The notes under the pieces: generated by a model
Told to the model about the DNA's origin: nothing
Seen by the model: only the letters and a program-made list of their open reading frames with translations
The model's database searches: none
Shown: in pieces, positions 8,050 through 16,858 of the stretch
How positions within the stretch are numbered: position 1 is the first letter of the stretch
Layout: every line of letters starts with the position of its first letter
Made by a program: the position numbers and the translations under genes
Assembly: GCA_946407065.1 (NCBI GenBank)
Contig: CAMJMQ010000006.1
Coordinates: forward strand, 1 to 64,000
Direction of reading: 5' to 3'
Origin: an uncultured Clostridia bacterium
GTDB lineage: Bacteria; Bacillota; Clostridia; Oscillospirales; Acutalibacteraceae
DNA: 64,000 nucleotides

Positions 8050-8649
8050 TTACTCGTAAATTTCGCTTTCTTTTTGCAATTGTTTATAGTTGCGGCGCGC
8101 TTTTGCGGTCAGCACCAATACATATACGCCCATTGCGAGATACACCGCCGTAAACAGCATAAACAGTACGCTAAACACGGTAATAGCAACCGAAGCTTCG
8201 GGGTCAGTCATTCTCATTCCAGTAATTAATATGTTTTCCAGAATAAGAAGAACGGATAATGCTATAAAAATAATGCTCAGAGTGCGAAAACGGTGGTAAA
8301 TTCTTTTTGCGCTCTCTGTTTTTTCGGGCGCCTCACAGACAAATTCGGGCGAAACCTCCGCTTTCTTTCCCGTAAGATAAAGGAAATCTCCGACGCCGTC
8401 CATTGTGTGCGGAACCGACTGATATCCGCACTGCGCGGCAAAGGCGGAAATCTCCATTACTTTTTCTTTTGTAGCGGCGTGAAGAATGGTAAAATACTCG
8501 TTAGGCTCGGTTTTTTCAAAGTGATACACACAGCCGCCCTTGATGTATACAAGCTTCCAACCAGCCTTGTTCATCTCGTTGATATATTTCAGCTCTTTAT
8601 CAAGTGAAAAGAACAGCTTTAAACTCTTCATAGTTTCCTGATTACTCAT
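8050..8649 (-). CDS. DUF2812 membrane protein
   Basis: A 199-residue protein. The N-terminal ~110 residues match DUF2812 (LFFSLDKELKYINEMNKAGW, later HFEKTEPNEY), followed by two membrane helices (about residues 123-147 and 158-186) and a short basic tail. The start is ATG 8649, which overlaps the padR stop codon (ATGAGTAA), implying translational coupling. DUF2812 genes commonly follow PadR genes in Firmicutes. Function is unknown; the pair is probably repressed by PadR together. Confidence 0.8.
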   Translation of the reverse strand: MSNQETMKSLKLFFSLDKELKYINEMNKAGWKLVYIKGGCVYHFEKTEPNEYFTILHAATKEKVMEISAFAAQCGYQSVPHTMDGVGDFLYLTGKKAEVSPEFVCEAPEKTESAKRIYHRFRTLSIIFIALSVLLILENILITGMRMTDPEASVAITVFSVLFMLFTAVYLAMGVYVLVLTAKARRNYKQLQKESEIYE

Positions 8650-8956
8650 TTGTGCCCCCCAGAATTTCTTCTCCGTTTTTAACAAGCTCCTTTAATCTGG
8701 ATAATTCAGCGGATAAAATAGCCCGTCCTTCTTCTGTAATGATATATTCCTTTTTGGACGGATCGCTTTTATGCTCTGCAATAAATCCCTTTGAGAGCAG
8801 CGTGTTGATCGCTCCGTAGAGCGTGCCCGCGCCGATGTTCACTCTGCCGTTTGTCAGCTTTTTTACGTTCTGCATAATGCCGTAGCCGTGCATAGGAGTG
8901 AGCAGTGAAAGCAGAATGTAATATACAGGCTCGGTGAGTGCGCTTTGCTTTGCCAT
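8642..8956 (-). CDS. PadR-family transcriptional repressor
   Basis: A 104-residue winged-helix regulator of the short PadR subfamily: PVYYILLSLLTPMHGYGIMQ at the N terminus, then the recognition helix region RVNIGAGTLYGAINTLLSKG and the wing, followed by a single dimerisation helix. The ATG at 8956 follows AGAGGTG. It is the first gene of a two-gene operon with DUF2812, and CGATATATCG palindromes lie just upstream, suggesting autorepression. The inducing signal cannot be read from the sequence. Confidence 0.92.
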   Translation of the reverse strand: MAKQSALTEPVYYILLSLLTPMHGYGIMQNVKKLTNGRVNIGAGTLYGAINTLLSKGFIAEHKSDPSKKEYIITEEGRAILSAELSRLKELVKNGEEILGGTNE

Positions 8957-8979
8957 AAAAACACCTCTTTATCATTTGC

Positions 8980-9053
8980 CGATATATCGTACAACAGTAT
9001 ATCGTATAACGATATATCGGATGTTGACATAACTATATCACCTTCCGATATAT
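8980..9053 (-). promoter_or_regulatory. PadR operator region
   Basis: Perfect palindromes CGATATATCG occur at 8980-8989 and 9010-9019, 30 bp apart. Partial copies lie at 8999-9005 and 9046-9053. A minus-strand -10-like GATATACT lies between the two perfect copies, so a bound repressor would block initiation. Confidence 0.65.
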
Positions 9054-9249
9054 TTGTCAAGAGGTTTTTAAAAAATCTTTTTCTGTCATTAATGATTTAA
9101 AATGTTCAATTCCGCCGAGAAACAAAAAATAGAAATAATCTATCAATCTGTTTATGTACCTTGGAAAGCGCATAAACAGTGTCTTTTGAATCCTAAAAAT
9201 GTGACACTGTTTCGATTGCAACAAAGATACGAATAATGCAAAAATCCTA

Positions 9250-9278
9250 TTGAAAATAAAGCTAAAATGCGGTATAAT
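9250..9278 (+). promoter_or_regulatory. Consensus sigma-A promoter of a candidate ncRNA/leader
   Basis: TTGAAA (9250-9255), 17-nt spacer, TATAAT (9273-9278). No long open frame starts downstream before 9684. Confidence 0.75.
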
Positions 9279-9284
9279 AACCGT

Positions 9285-9518
9285 ACAGAAAGGTTTATCC
9301 AACACAGCTAAATCCACACGTTGTTATCAACGCTGATAACAAAATGATAACAAGAGGGGATATAGGCAGGAGAATATGGATATATCAAATAATCAAAAGA
9401 ACCTCAGATAGTACAGATAATAATATTTACACGAAATTGTATAAGTGCTATCGAATGGGAGTAGATCATCTCAACATAAAACGCCTTTGGTCGCTTTACT
9501 GCTGCCAAAGGCTTTTAT
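9285..9518 (+). ncRNA. Candidate structured RNA, about 235 nt, upstream of the kinase gene
   Basis: It is bounded by the promoter at 9250 and an intrinsic terminator (GCCTTTGG 9483-9490 with CCAAAGGC 9505-9512, then TTTTATTT). Near its 5' end is a perfect 9-bp hairpin TTGTTATCA-ACGC-TGATAACAA (9321-9342). A tiny 11-codon frame (ATG 9376, TAG at 9409-9411) follows AGGAG. I recognise no riboswitch class. It could be an sRNA or an attenuated leader of the kinase gene. Confidence 0.5.
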
Positions 9519-9683
9519 TTGTTCCTCACGCTCAGTATCAACATCTCTCCTGCCGTACACCGATCCGTATCGACAAAAAGTTCCAAATAATCCCTTTATT
9601 ATTCCTTTAACGCCTTGCACAGCTTGCGTGAATGTGATAGCATGATCTTAAACAAACCCAACTACTGCAAAATGGGGGATTCT

Positions 9684-11660
9684 ATGTACTGTTATCACTG
9701 TATGACAAAGCTCACGGATGGCGCTTTGCACTGCTCGCGTTGCGGACAAAGCACTGAGGTGCAGGTGGTACCGCACCACCTGCGTCAGGGCACTATCCTC
9801 AACAACAAATATCTGGTGGGCGACGCCATCGGCGAAGGCGGCTTCGGCATCACCTATGTCGGATTCGACCTGAACCTCGAGCTGAAGATCGCCATCAAGG
9901 AGTTCTACCCCAACGGCTATGCCAACCGCAACAATACACTGGGCAACAACGTCACGCTGAACTATCAGCACGAGGGAGAGTATTTCAAGAACGGCAAGGA
10001 ACAGTTCCTCAGAGAAGCGCAGAATATCGCCAAGTTCTCCAAGGAGGACGGTATCGTCGATGTGCGCGATTACTTCACCGAGAACAACACCGCCTACATC
10101 ATCATGGAATACCTCGAAGGTGACACGCTGGCGGCACACCTCAAAAAGCACGGCAGGATGGAGGCGCAAACCGTCTTTCGGTTGATGCTGCCGGTCATGC
10201 GTTCGCTCGAAAAGATGCACAACACCGGCATCATCCACCGCGACATCTCCCCCGACAACATCATGTTCACCGAAGATCGCACCGTGCGGCTGATGGACTT
10301 CGGCTCCGCCAGATACTTTACCGAGTCCGAGAAAAAGACCATGTCGGTCATGCTCAAGCCCGGTTATGCGCCCTATGAGCAATACAGCTCCAAGGGCGAT
10401 CAGGGGCCGTGGACAGACGTTTACGGACTGTGCGCCACGATGTACAAGTGCATCACCGGCAACACGCCTGTCGACTCTCTCTTACGCTGTAAAGCCGATA
10501 CGCTGAAAAAGCCCTCGCAGGCAGGAGTCAGCATCCCGCCTGCGCTGGAGGCTGTTTTGATGTACGGCTTGGCGGTATTTCCCGAACAGCGGTGCCGCAG
10601 CATGAAGGAGCTCATCGGCTATACCGAAAAGGCGCTCAGCTCCCAAAATGATATCCCCGCACCGACAGCGGACGAAACCATCTACCGCACCGCAGCGGCG
10701 GATGACGTCCCTACAACATCCCGTCCGCGCCGCGCTTATGATCCGCCGCGCCGCGATTATCCCTACAACGCTCCCCGAAACACCTATCGCGAGCCGCCGC
10801 GGGAGCAACCCCGCAAGAGCTACACCGGTCTCATCGCGGTATTCGTGACCCTTACGCTGGTCGTGATCGGCGCGGTGGTCGTCTTCCTGCTGTTCGGAAA
10901 GCAATGGTTCTCTCCGGATGACGCCGCCTCTGTTGCGCAGTCGGGCGACACGGTCGTCGTGTCCGACGTCAGCGGCAAGCTGCTCTCCGACGCGACCTCC
11001 GAGCTGGAGGGTAAGGGACTGGTCGTCGCGACACGTACGGAGCTGAGTGACGACGTCGCCGAGGGCTATGTGATCCGCCAGAGCGTCAACGCCGGCAGAG
11101 AGCTCAACAAAGGCGATACCGTCCTGCTTTATGTCGCGTCAGCGCCGTCAAGCAGCGATACGGACAACGCCAAAAACAACGCAAACAACACACCCGCCGC
11201 GTACACTTCACAGGGCGTGCTGTATAACACGCTTTGTAACGAATATGTCACCCTGCGCTCATCCGCTTCGATGAAGGCGTCCGAGGTCGCCCGTATCCCC
11301 AAATACGCCGCTGTCGACCTGATCGCGTACGTACAGGATTCCGACTTCATGAAGGTCGGTTACGACGGAAAAACCGGCTATGTGATGGAAGCTTTCTTCA
11401 CCGCGGAGAATACCGCGAACGGCAGATACGTCAAATACTGTATCGCCCGCCAATACGCCAACCTTCGCTCCCGACCGGGCAGCGACAATGATAACAACAT
11501 CGGTACCATCTATACCGACTCGCCTGTCAGGTGCACCGGCAGATCCGAATACGTGAAAGATCAGCGCTATCTCGAGGTGATCTACCGCGGTCAGACCGGA
11601 TGGGTGCTCGATGATGTGTTCTCAGACACAATGGACGGTCACACCTATAAGGGCGACTGA
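9684..11660 (+). CDS. Membrane serine/threonine protein kinase with zinc ribbon, PASTA and two SH3 domains
   Basis: A 659-residue PknB-like kinase. It has an N-terminal CxxC...CxxC zinc ribbon (Cys 3, 6, 17, 20) and a kinase domain with glycine loop GEGGFG (50-55), AIKEF lysine near 72, HRDISPDN (185-192) and DFG (205-207). These are followed by a proline/arginine-rich linker, one membrane helix (about 382-405), one extracellular PASTA repeat (about 423-486) and two bacterial SH3 domains (about 518-573, 589-647). PASTA and SH3 domains bind peptidoglycan-type ligands, so it probably senses wall state. ATG 9684 follows GGGGGAT. Unlike typical PrkC it has one PASTA repeat and no adjacent PP2C phosphatase. 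Confidence 0.9.
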   Translation: MYCYHCMTKLTDGALHCSRCGQSTEVQVVPHHLRQGTILNNKYLVGDAIGEGGFGITYVGFDLNLELKIAIKEFYPNGYANRNNTLGNNVTLNYQHEGEYFKNGKEQFLREAQNIAKFSKEDGIVDVRDYFTENNTAYIIMEYLEGDTLAAHLKKHGRMEAQTVFRLMLPVMRSLEKMHNTGIIHRDISPDNIMFTEDRTVRLMDFGSARYFTESEKKTMSVMLKPGYAPYEQYSSKGDQGPWTDVYGLCATMYKCITGNTPVDSLLRCKADTLKKPSQAGVSIPPALEAVLMYGLAVFPEQRCRSMKELIGYTEKALSSQNDIPAPTADETIYRTAAADDVPTTSRPRRAYDPPRRDYPYNAPRNTYREPPREQPRKSYTGLIAVFVTLTLVVIGAVVVFLLFGKQWFSPDDAASVAQSGDTVVVSDVSGKLLSDATSELEGKGLVVATRTELSDDVAEGYVIRQSVNAGRELNKGDTVLLYVASAPSSSDTDNAKNNANNTPAAYTSQGVLYNTLCNEYVTLRSSASMKASEVARIPKYAAVDLIAYVQDSDFMKVGYDGKTGYVMEAFFTAENTANGRYVKYCIARQYANLRSRPGSDNDNNIGTIYTDSPVRCTGRSEYVKDQRYLEVIYRGQTGWVLDDVFSDTMDGHTYKGD

Positions 11661-11769
11661 TCGCCGTCATGTATCATACGAATTTCAAATAAAACCCTTT
11701 AACATCTATTGTGTCAATTTCCGCTCATATTTTGTTTAAGCGTTTTAATTGAAATCAGTATAAAAGAAT

Positions 11770-11808
11770 AACCCCGTTGTCATCCAATCAATGGCAACGG
11801 GGTTTTGT
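11770..11808 (+). terminator. Intrinsic terminator after the kinase gene
   Basis: A 10-bp stem AACCCCGTTG/CAACGGGGTT with a 15-nt loop, then TTTGT. It may also serve the convergent PRTase gene. Confidence 0.8.
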
Positions 11809-11814
11809 ATTCCT

Positions 11815-11863
11815 CATCATTGCGCGCCATCAAAAACTATTTTGAGGGTTCGCAATCTCAAAC
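11815..11863. repeat. TCATTGCG...GCAATCTCAA short repeat
   Basis: A ~49-bp copy of the family with ends TCATTGCG and GCAATCTCAA, around an inner GCGCGCC...GGTTCGC segment. Other copies are at 18164, 24408 and, inverted, 42019. Confidence 0.6.
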
Positions 11864-11878
11864 TGATTCGATTCACTC

Positions 11879-12514
11879 TTACAGCTTTGAATATCCGTAG
11901 CTGTTGACCAGCGCCTCCAGCCTCTCACCATTCTGACACATCGGGCAGCGATGAGGCTTATAGCTCTGGTAATCCTGCAGATCGTGCGGGTTGAAGATCG
12001 AGGTGACGGGGATGCCGTCGCACTCGCTGACAGTGGCGAAAATCGACGATACGCCGACGATATGACCGCCGTAGTACTTGATTGCGTCGATCGCGGCAAG
12101 CGCGGTCTTACCGGTAGTAACGGACGCGGCGAGGATCAGCACGTGCTTGTTCTCGATCATCGGACTGGTGTTATCGCGGAACACCATCTGACCGTTGCCC
12201 ATGAACTCGGGCGAGAGGATATAGATGGTGTGGTGGGCATTCAGATTCATGAAGCTCGCATCAGACAGCTCCTGCGCGACAAAAGCGCCGATGACCTCGG
12301 TACCGTCCAGACAAATAATCGTATCGATGACGGTGTTGGTGCGGTAGAAGGACACGATCTCCTTTGCGACCGCCTTTGCCTCCGACATACGGAATTTTTG
12401 GGTCGTGACGTCGATATAGTAGTTGGTGTGGCTGTGCATTGTCGCGAAATGTCCCTTCTGCACACGCAGGAACAATTCGGGATTTCTGGTTCTGATCTTG
12501 AATTCTTTCGACAT
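11879..12514 (-). CDS. Phosphoribosyltransferase-fold protein (orotate PRTase-like)
   Basis: A 211-residue type I PRTase. Residues near 130-145 (VLILAASVTTGKTALAAID) form the PRPP-binding loop, though the usual acidic pair before TTG is AAS here. The C terminus carries a CPMCQNGERLE segment resembling half a zinc site. The fold and size resemble PyrE, but the altered PRPP loop makes substrate and activity uncertain. The ATG at 12514 follows GGAGG. It is a single gene with its own promoter, convergent with the kinase gene. Confidence 0.7.
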   Translation of the reverse strand: MSKEFKIRTRNPELFLRVQKGHFATMHSHTNYYIDVTTQKFRMSEAKAVAKEIVSFYRTNTVIDTIICLDGTEVIGAFVAQELSDASFMNLNAHHTIYILSPEFMGNGQMVFRDNTSPMIENKHVLILAASVTTGKTALAAIDAIKYYGGHIVGVSSIFATVSECDGIPVTSIFNPHDLQDYQSYKPHRCPMCQNGERLEALVNSYGYSKL

Positions 12515-12585
12515 AATTACCCTCCAAACATTTTTGTTGCCACCGCTCTGCACGACGGCAATCGGATCACTCATACAATAAAATA

Positions 12586-12614
12586 AGTTTACACCAAATC
12601 AGCACATAAATCAA
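12586..12614 (-). promoter_or_regulatory. Promoter of the PRTase-like gene
   Basis: On the minus strand TTGATT (12609-12614) and TAAACT (12586-12591) with a 17-nt spacer. Confidence 0.5.
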
Positions 12615-12674
12615 TGGATATTCTGTCGGGATTTTGATACTCCGAATTAGATAGTTTTCACAAAGAGCAATGTC

Positions 12675-12708
12675 AAAAAAGAACCTGCCGTATGACAGGT
12701 TCTTTTTA
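12675..12708 (-). terminator. Second tandem terminator after the secreted protein gene
   Basis: Stem AGAACCTG/CAGGTTCT flanked by oligo-A/oligo-T on both sides, so it can work in either direction. Confidence 0.75.
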
Positions 12709-12715
12709 CAGTCTG

Positions 12716-12755
12716 AAAAAAGCCATGTTTCGGCGAAGTTGAAACATGGCTTTCA
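12716..12755 (-). terminator. First tandem terminator after the secreted protein gene
   Basis: A 10-bp stem GCCATGTTTC/GAAACATGGC; on the minus strand it is followed by TTTTTT. It lies about 140 bp beyond the stop codon at 12895. Confidence 0.8.
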
Positions 12756-12894
12756 TTGTTGACAAAAGATTCCCCAAAAAGGGTACCCGTAATCCGAGAT
12801 AGAAGCTAAAACAGAGTCAGTAGAATGCTGCTTTCCGTTTTGCGACAGCCTCTATCGTTTTCTATTCTTTAAGATTAACATCGATTGCGGACAA

Positions 12895-14532
12895 TCAGGT
12901 GTACCAATCGGGGTTGTCATTCGGACGAGAAATTTGATCGAAGATGATATATCCCTGTGTCGTATGGCTGCCCTTATTTTCATAACCGCCCGCACAATCG
13001 TAATTATAACTACCGATGGCTTCTACATGGGTGTAGTCTGCTCCGGCGCTGATACAAATGGCAGAGCCATTTGTGCCGTATACTGTGCCGCGGTTGAAGA
13101 ATACTGTTGCATTTTTAACGTTGCCGGGAACATAAATCGCATGGCATCCGCCCTTTACGATCGTATTGGTCAGTGTAAAATCAGAGTTGTTGGAAACAGA
13201 GAAGGTGTTCAGGCTGCTATTTGCGGAAGAGTCAAATATACATCCGTTACAGCAATCTGTGCCGAGATTCAATACTACCTTTCTGCGCTCGGGAACCTCA
13301 AAACCGCCGCTTGCGTTAATGCCCTTGACGTTATCATCGAGCTTGTAGCCCTTCTTTGCGTCTGCTTTTACGGTGATAATTCTACCGTTGGAGCTGATCG
13401 TAAAATCACACCTCGAGTCAACGCCCTGTGACCAAGCGTCGATAAAGCTTCTGCAGCCCTTTTCCGTGGTGCGGTGATTGAGGTCGGTGGTTTTCAGCGT
13501 GTAGGGAGCGATGTTGAGGAGATTGTTATTGTTGTCATTGATCACTCCGTTAAAAATGTCGTTCATATCGCCGAGGCTCCGGAGCATCTCAGCCGCCGTG
13601 TTGTCAAATTTAGCATAAGGCGACTCATCCGCGTTGACGGTAATGATGCCGTTGTCGATCTCGTATTCCTTTGCTTTTTTTGACATGTTGTTGAGCACGC
13701 TGATCGTAAAGAAATCAAGGATAGCATGCTCCTCCATCGAGGTGATTTCGGTGTTGATGCCATTGATGACCTTGTGGTAATCGGGGGTTTTGGTGTAGCT
13801 GTGTTCGTTTTTATCAGCGGCGATGACCCTGTCGAGTAGATAGGAGGTGAGCTGCGCATAGCCGTTTTCATGGTTATTCGAGCTGCGCTCGCCCTTCAGG
13901 AAGCTGAGCATCGCATCAAAGTCAGCCTGCAGATTGCTGATATTGCACACGGGATCGTTGATGATTTCCTTGTACGCCTTGTAGGTGGTATTGTTGAGCT
14001 TGCCCATACCGTTGCAGGTGAAGTTATCCTTGTTTTCCGCGATACGCTTCAGTACGTTCGCATAATCCTCTGCCACTTTATCTGTTTGCTTTCTGAATTC
14101 CATGGTGCTGATGTTGGAATCGATCGACTGCAGCTGACGCATTTCTTCGCTGTGATATCGATTAGCGGTCTGTGACAGCGTCTGCACCTCATTGAGTACC
14201 TCATCGACCTTAGCCTTGATCTCCGCCGCCTGCTTGTCGACATCGTCAATCACATCTTGATTAGAGGGGTCGTTATCCAAGCCGAAAACCAAATTGAATA
14301 TCGGTTCGATCGCCATATTCGCAAGCTTAATGCTGGCGGTATTCAGCAGTGTTTTTCCGATGTAACCGAAGGAGGTCTTAGCTATGCTTCCGGCAACACC
14401 TGCCGACGCGGTCGATTGAGTGGAAACAACAGCCGCCGAAGCGCTTGTGATCGACACCGCACCGACTGAGAACACGGTGATAACGGATAAAACGCTCGCA
14501 ATGATTCTGGTTTTGATGGTGGTTTTTTTCAT
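12895..14532 (-). CDS. Secreted protein: helical/coiled-coil N-terminal region, beta-helix-like C-terminal region
   Basis: A 545-residue protein I do not recognise. It has a clear Sec signal peptide (MKKTTIKTRIIASVLSV...ITSASAA, cleavage near residue 34). Residues 35-75 are Gly/Ala/Ser-rich and amphipathic. Residues ~85-330 are mainly helical with heptad-like stretches (AAEIKAKVDEVLNEVQTLSQ). From ~370 on, short beta-strand repeats rich in Asn, Gly and Thr (FTISSNGRIITVKAD, NSDFTLTNTIVKGG) resemble a right-handed beta helix. The long helical body after a small hydrophobic region recalls bacterial helical pore-forming toxins, but this is only a resemblance. ATG 14532 is preferred because GAGG sits 9 nt before it; an ATG at 14541 touches the site. 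Single gene, tandem terminators. Confidence 0.6.
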   Translation of the reverse strand: MKKTTIKTRIIASVLSVITVFSVGAVSITSASAAVVSTQSTASAGVAGSIAKTSFGYIGKTLLNTASIKLANMAIEPIFNLVFGLDNDPSNQDVIDDVDKQAAEIKAKVDEVLNEVQTLSQTANRYHSEEMRQLQSIDSNISTMEFRKQTDKVAEDYANVLKRIAENKDNFTCNGMGKLNNTTYKAYKEIINDPVCNISNLQADFDAMLSFLKGERSSNNHENGYAQLTSYLLDRVIAADKNEHSYTKTPDYHKVINGINTEITSMEEHAILDFFTISVLNNMSKKAKEYEIDNGIITVNADESPYAKFDNTAAEMLRSLGDMNDIFNGVINDNNNNLLNIAPYTLKTTDLNHRTTEKGCRSFIDAWSQGVDSRCDFTISSNGRIITVKADAKKGYKLDDNVKGINASGGFEVPERRKVVLNLGTDCCNGCIFDSSANSSLNTFSVSNNSDFTLTNTIVKGGCHAIYVPGNVKNATVFFNRGTVYGTNGSAICISAGADYTHVEAIGSYNYDCAGGYENKGSHTTQGYIIFDQISRPNDNPDWYT

Positions 14533-14750
14533 TCTGTTCATCCTCTTTCCGATTCGGTGTCGCTACTCGGTACGGCACTTCTTTATTTCAATTCCATCAT
14601 AGCACAGCAGATCAGCCTTGCCTATATCCAATTTATACCCGTTTTGTAGCCTAATTTACAGATTCGATACAATGTGTAGCCAAATCAAAAAATCGTCAAC
14701 AAAAAATTGATCGTACAAGAGGAAAGCCATGGCACTTTGCATGAAAAAGA

Positions 14751-15094
14751 GACGATGGAAATCCATCGTCCCAGACTGTAGAAAAACTTATTCAGCCCCC
14801 TCTGACGAGGGGGCGAGCGGGCAGCACTTCATAAAGGGTGTTTCATTTTATTCGCGGGGGAGAGATAACGCAGCTTTATAATACAAAGAAAACACTTGAC
14901 ACAATACAGTGAGTAATGATACTTATAATGCGGCTTGAGTCAATAATCGGCGTGTTATTGTAACGCTTCGTTATCTCTCCCTCCGCCTCGCTTAATTGCT
15001 CGGCACCTCCCTCGTCAGAGGGAGGAGTAAAGACGTACTGCTCCTGTTTGTTGTACTTTTTCGACAAGCTGAGAGACGATGGAAATCCATCGTC
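14751..15094. repeat. Nested inverted-repeat block
   Basis: The same self-complementary 20-mer (GACGATGG-AAAT-CCATCGTC) stands at both ends (14751-14770, 15075-15094). Inside, CCCCCTCTGACGAGGGGG near 14797 is answered by CCTCCCTCGTCAGAGGGAGG near 15007, and GGGGGAGAGATAACG near 14856 by CGTTATCTCTCCC near 14970. So arms nest around an AT-rich centre. I see no gene in 14533-15140. Confidence 0.7.
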
Positions 15095-15140
15095 CCTTAT
15101 CACTTTTATCTCTGCATCACAACAGTTCAATTGTCCTTTA

Positions 15141-15992
15141 TCATGACTGCAAGAACTCTTTGATTTTCTGAAGCTCTCTTGTCGCAACCTTGACGCCCTC
15201 GTCATATGCCGCCTGCAATTTGTCGGGATCATGCTCAGTACGCGAGATGCCGAGCGGCTTGTCGGGGCACAGCACTAAAGTATTGCCCATACGCTCACAC
15301 GCAAAGACATATTCACGCTGGAAGGCGTACATCTTGTGGCGGTCAGCCATCACGCGCGCCATCTCGGGATGCTTGCGGAGCATCGTTTTCATCAGCGCCG
15401 GATGATTCGGCTTCTTGATATACTTACGCGGACGGGTCAGGACGACCACGTTCTTCTCATAGCCCTTGTGCTGCATAAAGCGCAGGGGGATCGAATCGCT
15501 CATGCCGCCGTCGAGCAGGGTGTAGCCATCCACCTCGACGGGTCTTGACACCATCGGCATCGAAGCGGACGCGCGCATCCAAAGATAGCCGTTCTCATCC
15601 GCCTGATCCACGCGTTTGTACACAGGCTCACCCGTGAACACATCGGTGCAGACCACATAGAATGCCATCGGGTTTTCCTCGAATGTCTTTTTATCAAAAA
15701 CATCCAGCTCCTCAGGGATGGTGCGATAGCAGAATTCCGCTCCATACAGGTCGCCTGTTTTGAGCAGCGATTGTATCGAGCAATAGCGCTTATCTTGACA
15801 AAAGCGCTTGTTATAGCGGATCACGCGCCCCGGCTGGCGGCTCTTATAGTTACAGCCGAACGCCGCGCCTGCCGACACGCCGACCATCGCAGGAAAGTCG
15901 ATATCGTTCTCCATGAGGACGTCGGTCACGCCCGCGGTGAACATACCGCGCATCGCGCCGCCTTCCAAAACTAAACCGGTTTTCTTACTCAT
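15141..15992 (-). CDS. Patatin-like phospholipase
   Basis: A 283-residue patatin-family serine hydrolase of the RssA/YjjU type, acting on lipid acyl chains. The oxyanion motif LVLEGGAMRG is at residues 7-16, the nucleophile motif GVSAGA holds Ser40, and DGGMSDSIP carries the catalytic Asp. No signal peptide, so it is cytoplasmic. Its ATG overlaps the proC stop codon (ATGA), so it is the last gene of the proB-proA-proC operon. The reason for linkage with proline synthesis is unclear. Confidence 0.9.
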   Translation of the reverse strand: MSKKTGLVLEGGAMRGMFTAGVTDVLMENDIDFPAMVGVSAGAAFGCNYKSRQPGRVIRYNKRFCQDKRYCSIQSLLKTGDLYGAEFCYRTIPEELDVFDKKTFEENPMAFYVVCTDVFTGEPVYKRVDQADENGYLWMRASASMPMVSRPVEVDGYTLLDGGMSDSIPLRFMQHKGYEKNVVVLTRPRKYIKKPNHPALMKTMLRKHPEMARVMADRHKMYAFQREYVFACERMGNTLVLCPDKPLGISRTEHDPDKLQAAYDEGVKVATRELQKIKEFLQS

Positions 15993-16858
15993 TCTGTCTT
16001 ACCCAATTCTACGTTACGCTTGTAAGCGGCGGCTACCGCGTTGCTGACAGCCTCTTCCATTTTCGCTTCATCGAGCGCCTTGACGCCCTCGATGGTACTG
16101 CCGCCGGGGGAGCAGACATTCTCGATCATCTTGTCGAGGGGAGCGGCATTGCCTTCGAGCATTTTAGCCGAACCGCGCACCGTCTGGATCGCCAGCGCCA
16201 GCGCGGTCTCTTCATCCAAGCCCGCGTTAATGCCGCCCTGCGCGAGACCGCGGACAAATTTATACACAAAGGCGGGGCCGCAGCCAGATACGGAGCAGCC
16301 TGCGTCCATCTGCTCTTCATCTATACCGGTCAGGTGACCCGCGTGCTTCATCAGGTTCAAAAATCTTCCGATCTCGATCTTGCTGACGTTCTCGGAGGTG
16401 GTGTACAGGATCTCGCCCTTGCCGACCTCGACCGCTAAGTTGGGCATGATGCGGATGACCTTGTAGTCGCCGCCCGCCATCTTGCGGATCGTTTCGATGG
16501 ACAGACCCGCCGCCATGGTGACCAGGATCACATCCTTGTGCTTTTCGAGCTCCTTTTTGATCTCGCCGAGCATATCCGCCATCATCTGGGGCTTGACGCC
16601 GAGGAAAACATATTCGCTTTCCGCCACGACGGTACGGCTGTCGGCGAATTCACAGCCGATACGATGCGCCAGTGAGGACGCCTTTTCCGCGTCATGGTCG
16701 CAGACGATGATCTGTTTGGTAGAGCGTGACGCCGCCCGTGCCAGAGCGCCGCCCATATTGCCGACGCCGATAAAACCGAAGCGATAGTTGATCGCGCGGA
16801 TATTCGGCACATGCGCGCCGAAGTTTGCGATCCCGCTAAAACCGAATTTGTGATTCAT
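15989..16858 (-). CDS. proC: Pyrroline-5-carboxylate reductase
   Basis: Last step of proline synthesis, reducing P5C with NAD(P)H. The Rossmann motif [16 protein letters not shown] begins near residue 27. The signature [20 protein letters not shown] is in the second half, with [12 protein letters not shown] near the end. The protein has 289 residues, about 20 more than usual at the N terminus, so an internal start is possible. The frame's ATG overlaps the proA stop (ATGA), favouring the long form by coupling. Confidence 0.93.
   Translation of the reverse strand: MNHKFGFSGIANFGAHVPNIRAINYRFGFIGVGNMGGALARAASRSTKQIIVCDHDAEKASSLAHRIGCEFADSRTVVAESEYVFLGVKPQMMADMLGEIKKELEKHKDVILVTMAAGLSIETIRKMAGGDYKVIRIMPNLAVEVGKGEILYTTSENVSKIEIGRFLNLMKHAGHLTGIDEEQMDAGCSVSGCGPAFVYKFVRGLAQGGINAGLDEETALALAIQTVRGSAKMLEGNAAPLDKMIENVCSPGGSTIEGVKALDEAKMEEAVSNAVAAAYKRNVELGKTE

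Noticed and set aside
9057-9317. Minus-strand frame of 86 codons between padR and the kinase gene
   Set aside because: Overlaps the candidate RNA promoter and has low-complexity Phe/Leu/Ile content.
12895-14532. Naming the secreted protein a pore-forming toxin
   Set aside because: Only general layout supports it; no toxin motif was recognised.
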